Assembly: GCF_020329435.1 (NCBI RefSeq) | Contig: NZ_JAGKJK010000018.1 | Location: forward strand, 46,869-110,868 | Direction of reading: 5' to 3' | From: Bradyrhizobium hereditatis | GTDB taxonomy: Bacteria; Pseudomonadota; Alphaproteobacteria; Rhizobiales; Xanthobacteraceae | DNA length: 64,000 nucleotides | Shown here: one piece after another, positions 23,964-33,397 of the stretch | Position numbering within the stretch: the first letter of the stretch is position 1 | Layout: each line of letters opens with the position of its first letter | Notes under the pieces: model-generated | What the model was told of the DNA's origin: nothing | Database searches by the model: none | The model's input: the letters and a program-made list of their open reading frames with translations, nothing else | Program-made: the position numbers and the translations under genes

Positions 23964-25811
23964 ATGACTGCTGGCTTGAGAGGAAAACTCGAGAGAAGGC
24001 GGCTATTGGCGAGGGGCGGGCAGAGCCATGGAACGTCGGACGATCCATCGCAGGGAACATTTCTTGCGGGGCAATTGTCGGCGAGCAAACCAAGGCGATT
24101 GTACCAGGCAGTGCGGTTTGCACTACCGCAGAAGCATGCGATCGGCATGATCCTGGCGCTCACTCTTACCGTCGCCGCGCTCAATGCCGTCGAGCCGCTC
24201 GTAATCAAGGCGGTATTCGATGAGCTGACGGCCCATCGCGCAGAAATTCTGGTGCTGAGCATTGTCGCTTTGGGCGGCTTGGCACTCCTGCGCGAAAGTT
24301 TTGATGCAACGGCAAACTGGCTGACCTGGCGTACGCGCATCGGCCTGCAATATGCGCTGCTCGAGGCGGCAATAGGCAAGCTTCACAAGATGCCGTTGCG
24401 AATGCAGCGCAGCGAAGGCGTCGGCGCGATCATGACGCGGCTTGACCGCAGTATCCAGGGGTTTACCAGCGCGGTGAGCTTGATCCTGTTCAGTGTCCTG
24501 CCGTCGCTGATCTTTCTCTGCGTCGCCGGCTCCATCATGTTCAGCCTTGATTGGCGGCTAGCCCTGATCGTTTTGATGTTCGCGCCGATACCGGCATTGA
24601 TCGCAATGTACGCCGGACCCGAGCAGACCCGTCGGGAGCGGGCGCTGCTCGACCGTTGGGCGCACATCTACTCCCGCTTCAACGAGGTGCTGTCCGGCCT
24701 CGTGGTGGTGCGCAGCTTTGCGATGGAGGATGCCGAGAAGTCACGCTTCCTGCGCGATGTATCTGCCGCCAACCAGGTCGTCGTCCGCGGTGTAGCTACA
24801 GATGCAGGTTACGGTGCCGCCAGCAATCTGTCGATCGCTCTCGCGCGGCTTTCGGCCATTGGTGTCGGAGGCTACCTGGCATGGAACGGACAGGTCACGT
24901 TGGGCACATTGATTGCGTTTCTCGGCTACGTCGGAGGCCTGTTTGCTCCGGTGCAGGGACTGAGCGGGGTCTATTCCAGCTTAAGCAAGGCCGCCGTTTC
25001 GCTCGAGGAGATATTCTCCATCCTCAGCCTCCAGGAACATCTCGGCGATTCTCCCGAAGCAACAGATTTGGACGACGTCAGAGGCGATGTGAGATTTGAG
25101 AAGGTGCAGTTTCGATATGAGCAGGCGTCGCGGCCGGTTCTCAAGAATGTGTCGCTGCACGTCGCCCCCGGCCAATCACTCGCCATCGTTGGGCCGAGCG
25201 GGTCGGGAAAGACAACACTGATGGCGTTGCTGATGCGATTCTACGATCCACAGCAAGGCCGGATCACCCTTGACGGTCGTGATCTCCGCACTGTCCGGCA
25301 AAGTTCGCTGCGGCGGAACATCGGCGTGGTGCTGCAAGACCCCCTGCTGTTCAACGATACCATTCGCGCCAATATCGCCTATGGGCGTCCCGAGGCAGGT
25401 GAGGAGGATGTCGTGGCGGCTGCGCACGCGGCCCACGCACAAGCGTTCATCGACCGGCTGCCGGATCGATACGACACCATCGTAGGAGAGCGCGGCAATC
25501 AGCTCTCGGTGGGGGAGCGCCAACGGATCACCATTGCGCGCGCGCTGCTGAAGAATCCGCCGATCCTGGTGCTTGACGAAGCCACATCTGCGCTCGATGC
25601 CGAATCGGAGGAAGCGGTGCAACACGCGCTCGACAATCTCAAGCGGCACCGAACCACCTTCATCATTGCGCACAGGCTGTCAACGGTAGTGAACGCCGAC
25701 CGCATCCTGGTCCTGAAGGACGGAACCGTCGCGGAGAGCGGAATCCATGGTGCCCTGATGCAGGCCGGCGGCTACTACGCCTCGCTGGTGAAACGGCAAA
25801 GCCGCGGCTGA
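23964..25811 (+). CDS. ABC exporter, fused permease and ATPase
   Basis: This half-size exporter of about 615 residues has an N-terminal six-helix membrane domain (roughly residues 70-330) and a C-terminal nucleotide-binding domain. The ATPase shows Walker A GPSGSGKTT, Q-loop VVLQDPLLF, Walker B ILVLDEATSALD and the H-loop IIAHRLSTV. The signature is LSVGERQR rather than LSGGQRQR. The ATG at 23964 was preferred to one 75 bases upstream because the extra residues look non-coding. The family includes lipid, glycan (NdvA/MsbA-like) and peptide exporters. It lies between the saccharide operon and a secreted amylase-family gene, so a glycan cargo is possible. Confidence 0.85.
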   Translation: MTAGLRGKLERRRLLARGGQSHGTSDDPSQGTFLAGQLSASKPRRLYQAVRFALPQKHAIGMILALTLTVAALNAVEPLVIKAVFDELTAHRAEILVLSIVALGGLALLRESFDATANWLTWRTRIGLQYALLEAAIGKLHKMPLRMQRSEGVGAIMTRLDRSIQGFTSAVSLILFSVLPSLIFLCVAGSIMFSLDWRLALIVLMFAPIPALIAMYAGPEQTRRERALLDRWAHIYSRFNEVLSGLVVVRSFAMEDAEKSRFLRDVSAANQVVVRGVATDAGYGAASNLSIALARLSAIGVGGYLAWNGQVTLGTLIAFLGYVGGLFAPVQGLSGVYSSLSKAAVSLEEIFSILSLQEHLGDSPEATDLDDVRGDVRFEKVQFRYEQASRPVLKNVSLHVAPGQSLAIVGPSGSGKTTLMALLMRFYDPQQGRITLDGRDLRTVRQSSLRRNIGVVLQDPLLFNDTIRANIAYGRPEAGEEDVVAAAHAAHAQAFIDRLPDRYDTIVGERGNQLSVGERQRITIARALLKNPPILVLDEATSALDAESEEAVQHALDNLKRHRTTFIIAHRLSTVVNADRILVLKDGTVAESGIHGALMQAGGYYASLVKRQSRG

Positions 25812-25963
25812 TCGCCAACGATATCGATCCGTCGGCACGGCTTGATGGAACCGCGTATACGGATTATTCGGCGGCGGTCCCTCGAGACACCGGATGAAGA
25901 TCTCGGCAATGACATTGGGTCGGAAGCGGCGGTGAGACCCGCGCCCCAAAAACTGCGGTTCAC

Positions 25964-27883
25964 ATGTACCAGCATCTGATACGCGCCGGCCTGCTTGGCG
26001 CGGCCCTGTTGTTGACGGGCGCTGCGGATCAGGTTCCCGTCTCATTTGGCTCCGCTGGCGGCGACGCCTGGGACTTCTCCAAGTCCATTGACATCACCGT
26101 CCCCGAAGGCCGCTGCGATCAAATTGTGGTGACCTCACCCAGTTCGGCCGTCACGCTGCCGGCGGAGCGAGGACGGACGCGCGCGCGGATATCGCTTCAG
26201 CCTGGTGACAATCAGGTCAGGGCCGAGTGTCGGCAAAACGGCATCGAGCGAGGGTCGGCACAGCAGAGCTGGAATGTCCGGCTCCGCAACACGCCAACGG
26301 CATTGATCGATACATTCGAGAACGGCAGCGGCGTCACGCTGGATGCGCAACGAAGCCTGCCTGCGCCGGTCCGCGGCAGCCCGATTGCCGCTTACGAGTG
26401 GCGAGCGCGCGATGACAACCCGGCACCACTTGCTGGATTGCCGACAAGCGGCGCGCGCATCGAGCTCTCGGATGTGCCGCCGGACGGCGAATACCGCATC
26501 ACCGCCAAGGTTACGGACGGCAACGATCGCGTCGACGAGGCGACCGTGATGCTTCGTGCGCAGGGCGGCATCCTGCGAGCGATTGACGCCGGCCGCGACC
26601 ACGCCGCTTGGATCGACGGTGCGGTCGTCTATGGTGTCGTGCCCGCGCTGTTCGGCCCTCGCGGCCTTGTCGATGTCACTGCACGTCTCGATCAGCTCAG
26701 GGAGCTCGGGGTGTCGGCCCTGTGGCTTTCGCCGATTACCGAGAGCCCACCGGGCGACTTCGGTTATGCCGTCACGGACTATTTTCGGATACGGCAGAGC
26801 CTTGGTGATGAACGGAAGCTGCGTGAACTGGTCCAGGCCGCCCACGCGCGCGGAATCCGGGTGATCATCGACTTCGTACCGAACCATTTGTCGGATCAGC
26901 ACGCCTATTTTGCAGATTCAATGCGGCGCGAGCGCTCGTCACCTTACTTCAGCTTCTTCGCGCGCGGGCAGGACGGCAAGGCCGAGCACTACTTCGATTG
27001 GAGCAATCTCAAGAATCTCAACTACGCCAATCCGGAGGTGCAGCGCCTGGTGATCGAGGCCTTCGCATATTGGGTGCGCGAGTTCGATGTGGACGGCTTC
27101 CGCGTCGATGCCGCATGGGGTCCGAAGCAGCGGGCGCCGGAATTCTGGCCCCGCTGGCGTGCCGAGCTCAAGCGCATCCAGCCAGATCTGCTTCTGCTTG
27201 CCGAGGCCTCCGCGCGCGATCCCTATTACGGCCGACACGGATTTGATGCAGCCTATGACTGGACCGGGAAGCTTGGCGAATGGGCCTGGCGCGATGCATT
27301 CGAAGACGCGCCAAACACAGCGCGACGGCTGCGCTCCGCGATCGAAGCATCGGCGTCAGGCGACGTCCTGGTGTTCCGGTTTCTGGACAATAACGACACC
27401 GGGCCGCGTTTCCGTTCACGACACGGAGTTGGACGAACCCGGGTCGCAGCGGCCATGCTGCTGACGCTGCCCGGCATTCCGGGCATCTATACGGGCGAGG
27501 AGGTCGGTGCAGCCTACGAGCCGTACAAGGATGCCCACCCGATCGCGTGGGATGATAGCTACGGGCTGCTGCACTGGTACAAGCGGCTGATCGCCCTACG
27601 TCGCGAGCAACCCGCGCTGCGTTCGCGCGAAATCCGCATGCTCGACGTGGCCGAGGGCCAGAACGTACTGGCCTATCTGCGGGTAGCCGGCACACCGTCA
27701 GACAACGTGCTGGTGCTTCTGAATTACGGCATCTCGCCCGCAAATGTATCGATTCCGCGCGAGATCGTGGCGAAGCTGTCCGGCGCAAGCTTGAGCGATC
27801 TCTTGACCGGCGAGGAAATCGCCATTGGCGATGGCAATATCAAACTGGACGGAGAGACCGCTCGCATCCTGAAGCTTCAATGA
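25964..27883 (+). CDS. Secreted GH13 (alpha-amylase family) protein with N-terminal beta domains
   Basis: This is a 639-residue protein with a signal peptide (residues 1-22 with a hydrophobic core). About residues 25-110 and 110-200 form beta-type domains, the second PKD-like (PIAAYEWRARDD and EYRITAKVTDGNDRVDEA). The GH13 barrel follows, with region I DFVPNH (303-308), the nucleophile D382 in GFRVDAAWG, the acid E414 in LLAEAS and region IV at 475-478. Region IV reads FLDNNDTG, so the histidine common in NHD is an asparagine. A C-terminal beta domain ends the protein. It is probably periplasmic and acts on alpha-glucans or transfers glucosyl units. The gene follows the ABC exporter by 152 bases in the same direction. 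Confidence 0.85.
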   Translation: MYQHLIRAGLLGAALLLTGAADQVPVSFGSAGGDAWDFSKSIDITVPEGRCDQIVVTSPSSAVTLPAERGRTRARISLQPGDNQVRAECRQNGIERGSAQQSWNVRLRNTPTALIDTFENGSGVTLDAQRSLPAPVRGSPIAAYEWRARDDNPAPLAGLPTSGARIELSDVPPDGEYRITAKVTDGNDRVDEATVMLRAQGGILRAIDAGRDHAAWIDGAVVYGVVPALFGPRGLVDVTARLDQLRELGVSALWLSPITESPPGDFGYAVTDYFRIRQSLGDERKLRELVQAAHARGIRVIIDFVPNHLSDQHAYFADSMRRERSSPYFSFFARGQDGKAEHYFDWSNLKNLNYANPEVQRLVIEAFAYWVREFDVDGFRVDAAWGPKQRAPEFWPRWRAELKRIQPDLLLLAEASARDPYYGRHGFDAAYDWTGKLGEWAWRDAFEDAPNTARRLRSAIEASASGDVLVFRFLDNNDTGPRFRSRHGVGRTRVAAAMLLTLPGIPGIYTGEEVGAAYEPYKDAHPIAWDDSYGLLHWYKRLIALRREQPALRSREIRMLDVAEGQNVLAYLRVAGTPSDNVLVLLNYGISPANVSIPREIVAKLSGASLSDLLTGEEIAIGDGNIKLDGETARILKLQ

Positions 27884-27920
27884 GGCATGTCCGCATGAGG
27901 TGGCGTAGCGCGAGCAAGGT

Positions 27921-28946
27921 TCACCTGCCGTATATGCGGTCCAACACCGCCGCCACGTCGGCACATCGCTCGACAGACGGATCGAAACTCGTTCCCGCGG
28001 CGAGCGCCCGCGCCCACTCGACGGTGGCGCGCCCGAACCATGCATCCGGCGGAGCCGCGAGCGTTTCACTTGCCGTTCCGCGATAGAGTTCGCCGACAAA
28101 ATCGTAGAACGATCCATTGATGTTCCGCATCGCGGCGCCGCCGCGGGTGCCATAGAAGGCCGCGGAAATCACGGCATCGCGCCCGGCGGGCAGCCGCCAT
28201 GAGCAGGTGAGATGCACGGTCGCGCCAGTTTCCAGATCGATTGTGGCGAGTGCATAGTCCTCGACGCGCTCGGCAGAGGTGGAAAGCAACTGGCCATTGG
28301 CAAAGAGCCGTGACGACGTGCGCACGACCTTAGGGAAATCAAGCGCCCATAACGCCAGGTCGACCAGGTGAACTCCCAGATCCATCACGCAACCGCCACC
28401 CGCCAGCGCCGGGTCGTAGAACCATGGCTTGTCCGGCCCATAGGCATTATGGAAGGTCAGCTCCACCGCGTAGACATGCCCGAGCTCACCATTATTTACC
28501 AACCTTCGAACGTGACGCATGGCCTCGGTAAAGCGGTACGAAAGGTCGACTGCAAGCAGCCGGTTTGCCGAGCGCGCCGTATCGATCACCGCGCGGACTT
28601 CTTCGGCCGTGCGTCCCAGCGGCTTCTGGCAAAACACGGCTTTGCCGTGCGCGAGTGCGCGGATCGACTGCTCGGCATGGAGCGCTGTTGGCGTTGCAAT
28701 GACGACGCCGTCGATGTCCTGGTCCAGAAGCTCTTCGAATGTCGAAAGCGCTTTTGCATCGGGCGCAAGCGGTACGGTTTGCGCGATCATCGCATCGGCG
28801 GGATCGGCAACGGCGGCGATCTCGACCACATCCGCTTCGGCAATCGCCCGCATGCGATGGTGTCCGATCCAACCTACGCCGAGGAAGCCGACCCGCGGGC
28901 GCGCCGTCGTGGGTGCGCGGCTGCCTTCGATCGAAGCCTGCGTCAT
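27921..28946 (-). CDS. Gfo/Idh/MocA-family oxidoreductase
   Basis: This NAD(P)-dependent sugar or inositol dehydrogenase-like protein of 341 residues has a Rossmann loop GFLGVGWIGHHRMRAI, the conserved EKP-type motif here as FCQKPLGRTAEEV, and GGGCVMDLGVHLVDLALW in the substrate domain. The ATG at 28946 overlaps the upstream dehydrogenase stop (ATGA); a GTG two codons earlier is an alternative. The pair with an alcohol dehydrogenase suggests a two-step oxidation of a polyol or sugar. Members of this family include inositol 2-dehydrogenase, which may matter given ino1 nearby, but the substrate is not determinable. Confidence 0.82.
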   Translation of the reverse strand: MTQASIEGSRAPTTARPRVGFLGVGWIGHHRMRAIAEADVVEIAAVADPADAMIAQTVPLAPDAKALSTFEELLDQDIDGVVIATPTALHAEQSIRALAHGKAVFCQKPLGRTAEEVRAVIDTARSANRLLAVDLSYRFTEAMRHVRRLVNNGELGHVYAVELTFHNAYGPDKPWFYDPALAGGGCVMDLGVHLVDLALWALDFPKVVRTSSRLFANGQLLSTSAERVEDYALATIDLETGATVHLTCSWRLPAGRDAVISAAFYGTRGGAAMRNINGSFYDFVGELYRGTASETLAAPPDAWFGRATVEWARALAAGTSFDPSVERCADVAAVLDRIYGR

Positions 28947-29935
28947 ATGCACGTCACCAGCGCTTTGAGAAAGCCATCCGGACGATCGCGCGTGGCGTCG
29001 AGCGCATCGCCCAGTCGGTCGAGAGGAAAACTGTGCGTATATAGGGGGCTTGGATCGAGCTGGCCCGAAGTGACGACGTCGACGGCGTCGCGAATGCCGC
29101 GCATGTAGATCTGCGGATCGCGCTCATGCGCATTGATCACGTCAATCCCGCGCCAATTCCAGAGCTGCATATTCACCTGCCGCGGCCCGTCCTGGTGATA
29201 GCCTGCGATGATCAGGCGGCCGCGCTCGCGCGTGAGCTCCGCGGCAAGTTCCAGCGGCCACTGCTTGCCGGTCGCCTCGATCACGCGATCGCATAGCGCC
29301 CCCCCATTCAGCGCTTTTGCCTGCTCGATGGCGGTGGATTTGTCGTCGATCAGAATGGTCTCGGCTGCTCCCATTCGGCGGGCCATTTCGAGGGCGAACG
29401 GTCGCCTGGAGAGAGCGATGACGTTGGCGCCGGCACTGGCGGCAAGACTCGTCAAGATGGCGCCGAGAAACCCGATTCCGACAATCGCTACCGTCTGTCT
29501 CGCGCCGATTTCGCTCCGCCTAAAGATGTTCATGGCACAACCGAGCGGTTCGCCTGGAAACGGCTGTTCACTGAGCGTTACGGGGATCGGCACCACGGCG
29601 TTTGCATCCGCCAGATCATATTCGGCGTAGCTGTGATAGGACAGCGCGGCCACCCGTTCGCCTATCGATATTCCCGTGACATTCTCGCCAACGGCATCGA
29701 CGATGCCCCAGCCTTCATGGCCAAGACCGCCAGGTTCCGTGGGAAACGTCGCCCACTGCGGACCCGCCCAAACGGCGAGGTTGGACGCGCAAACGCCGCA
29801 GCCCTGCAAGCGGACGCGTACCTGATTGGCGCCTGCCTCTGGCCGATGCACTGTCTCGACGCGCGCCACGCCAGGCCCGCGAAGAATGGCCGCGCGCATG
29901 GTACGCGCGATGGGTGAAACTGAAACAATGTTCAT
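28943..29935 (-). CDS. Medium-chain alcohol dehydrogenase family protein
   Basis: The protein is about 330 residues from the ATG at 29935. It has the GroES-like N-terminal domain with GCGVCASNLAVWAG and GHEGWGIVDAVGENV, and a Rossmann domain VAIVGIGFLGAILTSLAAS. The structural-zinc cysteine cluster seen in classical members is missing, and the catalytic cysteine is followed by ASNLAVW instead of SDLH. It is a zinc-type or sorbitol-like dehydrogenase. It is coupled by ATGA to the oxidoreductase gene downstream, so the two work in one pathway. A start 45 bases upstream is possible. Confidence 0.8.
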   Translation of the reverse strand: MNIVSVSPIARTMRAAILRGPGVARVETVHRPEAGANQVRVRLQGCGVCASNLAVWAGPQWATFPTEPGGLGHEGWGIVDAVGENVTGISIGERVAALSYHSYAEYDLADANAVVPIPVTLSEQPFPGEPLGCAMNIFRRSEIGARQTVAIVGIGFLGAILTSLAASAGANVIALSRRPFALEMARRMGAAETILIDDKSTAIEQAKALNGGALCDRVIEATGKQWPLELAAELTRERGRLIIAGYHQDGPRQVNMQLWNWRGIDVINAHERDPQIYMRGIRDAVDVVTSGQLDPSPLYTHSFPLDRLGDALDATRDRPDGFLKALVTCI

Positions 29936-30073
29936 GGCAACCGCTTGCTTTGAATAGGCAGGGCCTTCACGCACTAACATTCCTCGGGCGGCGCAAGTTC
30001 CTCGGCAGATACAGAACGGCTGACGCTCGCAATCCGGATCGGCAGGTGATCGGGCGTGGGCGCGGAACGTCGG

Positions 30074-31222
30074 CTAGTTGACGTTATCGGCAAACATGTT
30101 GCGGAGCGCTGTCGCGACCGCCGCAGTCCCCTCTATTCGCTCCATGAGGGCGATTTGGCCTTGCTGCTCATGTCGGATCGCGTGCGCCATGATGCGCAAG
30201 CGAAAGTCTCCGCGGCCGCGCCATGCCAGATCGGCCATCCTGACAGCACCCTTGTGATGCAATGTCATCAAGGCGGTGAATTGAGCATCGAATTGCTCCT
30301 CTGCTGCCGCCTTGACCTGCTGCATCTGCGCGGGCGTCAGATAGCCCGGCATGGCCGCGCGCTCATCCGCCGTGCAATCCGGCATCGGCGCCTTGAACCA
30401 GCTTTGCCACCAGCTCTCGAAGATCCTGTTCTCGCCGCTCTGGCTTGCGATCATTAGGTTCGCGAGCGCGCGCAGATGCGGATCGCGAGCCCGCCCAGCG
30501 CCGAGACTGGCCAGTTCGATCCCTTGGGCGTGATGCGTGGTCATGTGGCGGATATAGGTTTGGTCTGCATCCTTGTCCTGCCCCATCCATGGCAACTCGC
30601 GCCCGACGACGCTCAAGAGCGCTATGGCACCCAGCAGGAGGATCACGGCTAGCGACACTGCCGTCCAGATTTTGGCAACCCGTACATCCCTGTTCGGGGC
30701 GCAGCCGGGCGCCCAGCGCAGCCAAGCAAACAGCGGATACATGAGGGCTGATGCGCCGTGTACGAGGAGGCCAATCCAATAGGGCTGCTGAAGCGTGAAC
30801 AGCGGCTGCCAGAATGGAATCAACGGCACCAGCAAGAGCCATTCCGTTGCCGACGAAAAGATGGCCCAGAGCAGGGCGAGCAGCAGGATAGCGAGCGGGC
30901 GAAGTTGCGCGGTCCAGCGGCCGAGTACGCCGAAGAACACCATCGCCCAGGAGAAGTCCGCCCATTGGTGAAAGGCAATTCCCGCGAGGACCGCGCTCCA
31001 CGACGGTTCGGCACTAAGAGCCCAATCGCGTGCGGGTATCGCGGCGACCGTCATCCAGTCGACCCATGCATCGCGTCCGATGCGCGCCGCAGAGAGCTGG
31101 CTCACGACAGTCGAGAACGTGCTGCTGATCAGACCAAGCTCCGCCGCAGCGATCCAGCGCGAGCGAAGCTGATGCGCCGAGATCGCCGATGCACGTCCGT
31201 CAAAGGTGCCTTCAAGCTGCAC
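30074..31222 (-). CDS. Membrane protein with two DUF305-type domains
   Basis: The 382-residue protein has about five N-terminal membrane segments (roughly residues 75-215), then two DUF305-like modules. The first holds YIRHMTTHHAQGIELASLG and the second FTALMTLHHKGAVRMADLAW. The repeated M-x-x-HH pattern is that of DUF305 and suggests a metal-binding ferritin-like four-helix fold in the periplasm. Start is a GTG overlapping the stop of the downstream-listed dehydrogenase gene (TAGTG). No function is established for the family. Confidence 0.75.
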   Translation of the reverse strand: MQLEGTFDGRASAISAHQLRSRWIAAAELGLISSTFSTVVSQLSAARIGRDAWVDWMTVAAIPARDWALSAEPSWSAVLAGIAFHQWADFSWAMVFFGVLGRWTAQLRPLAILLLALLWAIFSSATEWLLLVPLIPFWQPLFTLQQPYWIGLLVHGASALMYPLFAWLRWAPGCAPNRDVRVAKIWTAVSLAVILLLGAIALLSVVGRELPWMGQDKDADQTYIRHMTTHHAQGIELASLGAGRARDPHLRALANLMIASQSGENRIFESWWQSWFKAPMPDCTADERAAMPGYLTPAQMQQVKAAAEEQFDAQFTALMTLHHKGAVRMADLAWRGRGDFRLRIMAHAIRHEQQGQIALMERIEGTAAVATALRNMFADNVN

Positions 31223-32391
31223 TAGGGTTTCATCACCACTTTGATGCAGCCGTCCTTCTTATCCCGGAACGTCTTGTACAGCTCCGGTCCCTGTTCGAGC
31301 GTGGCGCGGTGGGTGATGACAAAGGAAGGGTCAATCTCGCCTTTAGTGATCCGCTCCAGCAGCTTTGGCAGATAGTGCTGCACTGGTGTCTGGGCCATAC
31401 GGAAGGTGAGGCCGCGGTTGATCGCCGAACCCATCGGGATTTTGTCCAGCAACCCGCCATAGACGCCGACGATCGAGACCACGCCGAAATTGCGGCAGCA
31501 ATGGATGGCCTGACGCAGAACGTGCGGACTATCGGTGCCGAGATAGGTGGCGACCTTGACCCGATCGAGCACCGCGTCAAATCCGGAGCGGATGTCCGGT
31601 TCGGTGCCGACCGCATCGATGCAGGCGTCGGCACCGCGACCTTGAGTCAGCTCCTGGATCCGCTCGTAGATATCTTCTTGCTTGAAATCGAGTGTGCTGG
31701 CTCCGGATGCCTGCGCCAGCGCCAGTCGCTCCGGCACGGTGTCGATCGCGATCACCCGCCCGGCGCCGAGCAGGAATGCGCTCTTGATGGCCATCTGCCC
31801 GACAGGCCCGCAACCCCAGATCGCTACCGTCTCACCGCCCCTGATGCTGCAGAACTCAGCGGCCATGTAGCCAGTCGGAAAGATGTCCGAGAGAAACAGC
31901 ACCTGTTCATCGGTGAGACCGTCGGGAATCTTGATTGGCCCGACATCGGCGTACGGCACGCGCATATACTCGGCTTGGCCGCCGGCAAAACCGCCGAGCA
32001 TGTGTGAGTAGCCAAACAGTCCGGCCGGCGAGTGCCCCCATAGTTTCTCCGCAGCCGTCGCGTTCGGGTTCGATCGTTCGCAACCTGAGTAGAAGCCATG
32101 CTTGCAGAAGAAGCATTCTCCGCAGGCGATTGTGAACGGTACGACCACGCGGTCGCCGACGTTCAGCGTCTTGATCTCCGGCCCCACCTCAACCACTTCG
32201 CCCATGGTCTCGTGTCCGAGCACATCACCCTTTTCCATGCTGGGCATGATGCCGTCGTAAAGGTGGATGTCGGAGCCGCAAATCGCGCAGGCCGTTACCT
32301 TGATGACGACGTCGCGTCCGTGCTCGATCTTCGGGTCGGGCACGGTATCGCAGCGGATGTCGTTCTTGCCGTGCCAAGTGAGGGCGCGCAT
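31222..32391 (-). CDS. Zinc-dependent alcohol dehydrogenase (FDH-like, GSH-independent type)
   Basis: This 389-residue medium-chain dehydrogenase has the catalytic zinc site CAICGSDIHLYDG with GHETMGEVVEVG, the structural-zinc cysteines CGECFFCKHGFYSGC, and a Rossmann motif AIWGCGPVGQMAIKSAFLLG. The insertion KLWGHSPAGLFGYSHMLGGF and FLSDIFPTGYMAAEF are typical of glutathione-independent formaldehyde dehydrogenase relatives (FdhA-like), which often act on several alcohols. The ATG at 32391 was preferred because upstream residues are not conserved in kind. It is first in its operon and divergent from an SDR gene 137 bases away. Confidence 0.88.
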   Translation of the reverse strand: MRALTWHGKNDIRCDTVPDPKIEHGRDVVIKVTACAICGSDIHLYDGIMPSMEKGDVLGHETMGEVVEVGPEIKTLNVGDRVVVPFTIACGECFFCKHGFYSGCERSNPNATAAEKLWGHSPAGLFGYSHMLGGFAGGQAEYMRVPYADVGPIKIPDGLTDEQVLFLSDIFPTGYMAAEFCSIRGGETVAIWGCGPVGQMAIKSAFLLGAGRVIAIDTVPERLALAQASGASTLDFKQEDIYERIQELTQGRGADACIDAVGTEPDIRSGFDAVLDRVKVATYLGTDSPHVLRQAIHCCRNFGVVSIVGVYGGLLDKIPMGSAINRGLTFRMAQTPVQHYLPKLLERITKGEIDPSFVITHRATLEQGPELYKTFRDKKDGCIKVVMKP

Positions 32392-32528
32392 CGAATAAGC
32401 TCCGGCGTGCAATGGCCAAAAGCTCAAACCGCAAGGTCGCGGCTGGTTCCTGTTTTTGCACCCGGGGAATTGGAACGAGCAGGCGCTGCGGCAATTGAAG
32501 GCCAAACGCTCAAGTTGAGGAGGCGGCG

Positions 32529-33314
32529 ATGCCTGCCAACGCACCCTTTGCGATCGTCACCGGTGCTTCCACCGGCATCGGACTGGAACTTGCCAGATGT
32601 TGTGCAGGCGCCGGCTTTGATCTCCTCATTGCAGCGGATGAGCCCGCGATCGAGGCCGCGGCGGACGAACTGCGCAAAGTCGGGGTGACGGTGGATGCGG
32701 TCCAGGCCGACCTTGCAACCATCGAAGGAGTCGATCAACTATGCGCCGCCACACAAGGACGTCCGGTAGATGCCTTGCTCGCGAATGCGGGCGTGGGTCT
32801 CGGCCGAGCGTTCCTGGATCAGGAGTTCAACAGGATCAGGAGAGTCGTCGATACCAATATCACCGGCACCCTCTATCTGATCCATCGCATCGGAAGCGGC
32901 ATGCGCCAGCGAAATAGCGGGCGAATTCTGATCACCGGATCAATCGCAGGATTCATGCCGGGCAGCTTCCAGGCGGTCTATAACGGAACGAAGGCTTTTC
33001 TGGATTCGTTCTCGTTCGCCATTCGAGAAGAGCTCCGCGGCAGCAATATCACCGTCACCTGCCTGATGCCCGGGGCAACACAGACGGAATTCTTCCGCCG
33101 CGCCGACATGATGGATACTCATGTCGGTACAGCGAGGAAGGACGACGCGGCCGAGGTCGCAAGAGCGGGCTTTGAGGCGATGATGGCTGGCGAAGGAGAT
33201 ATCGTCACTGGACTCAAGAACAAGATCCAGTCCGCCGTTGCCAACGTCACTCCCGCGGCGATTCTGGCTCGGCGGCACCGCAGGATGGCGGAGCCTGGTA
33301 CCGCGAAATTGTGA
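32529..33314 (+). CDS. Classical short-chain dehydrogenase/reductase
   Basis: This is a 261-residue NAD(P)-dependent oxidoreductase. It has TGASTGIGLELARCC (cofactor loop), LLANAGVGLGRAF, the catalytic serine in ITGSIAGFMPG and YNGTKAF (Tyr-x-x-x-Lys), followed by MPGATQTEFF. A GAGGAG ribosome site lies 7 bases before the ATG. The C-terminal LARRHRRMAEPG resembles SDRs that include mycolate reductase relatives. Its substrate is unknown. It is divergent from the dehydrogenase gene and may share its regulatory region. Confidence 0.85.
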   Translation: MPANAPFAIVTGASTGIGLELARCCAGAGFDLLIAADEPAIEAAADELRKVGVTVDAVQADLATIEGVDQLCAATQGRPVDALLANAGVGLGRAFLDQEFNRIRRVVDTNITGTLYLIHRIGSGMRQRNSGRILITGSIAGFMPGSFQAVYNGTKAFLDSFSFAIREELRGSNITVTCLMPGATQTEFFRRADMMDTHVGTARKDDAAEVARAGFEAMMAGEGDIVTGLKNKIQSAVANVTPAAILARRHRRMAEPGTAKL

Positions 33315-33397
33315 TGCGGAAGCGGCTTTGACCCGACCGGGGCCCGATGCCGAGAAGATCACGACAAACCCTGGAGGCGATCGTTGATCGCTGTTCC

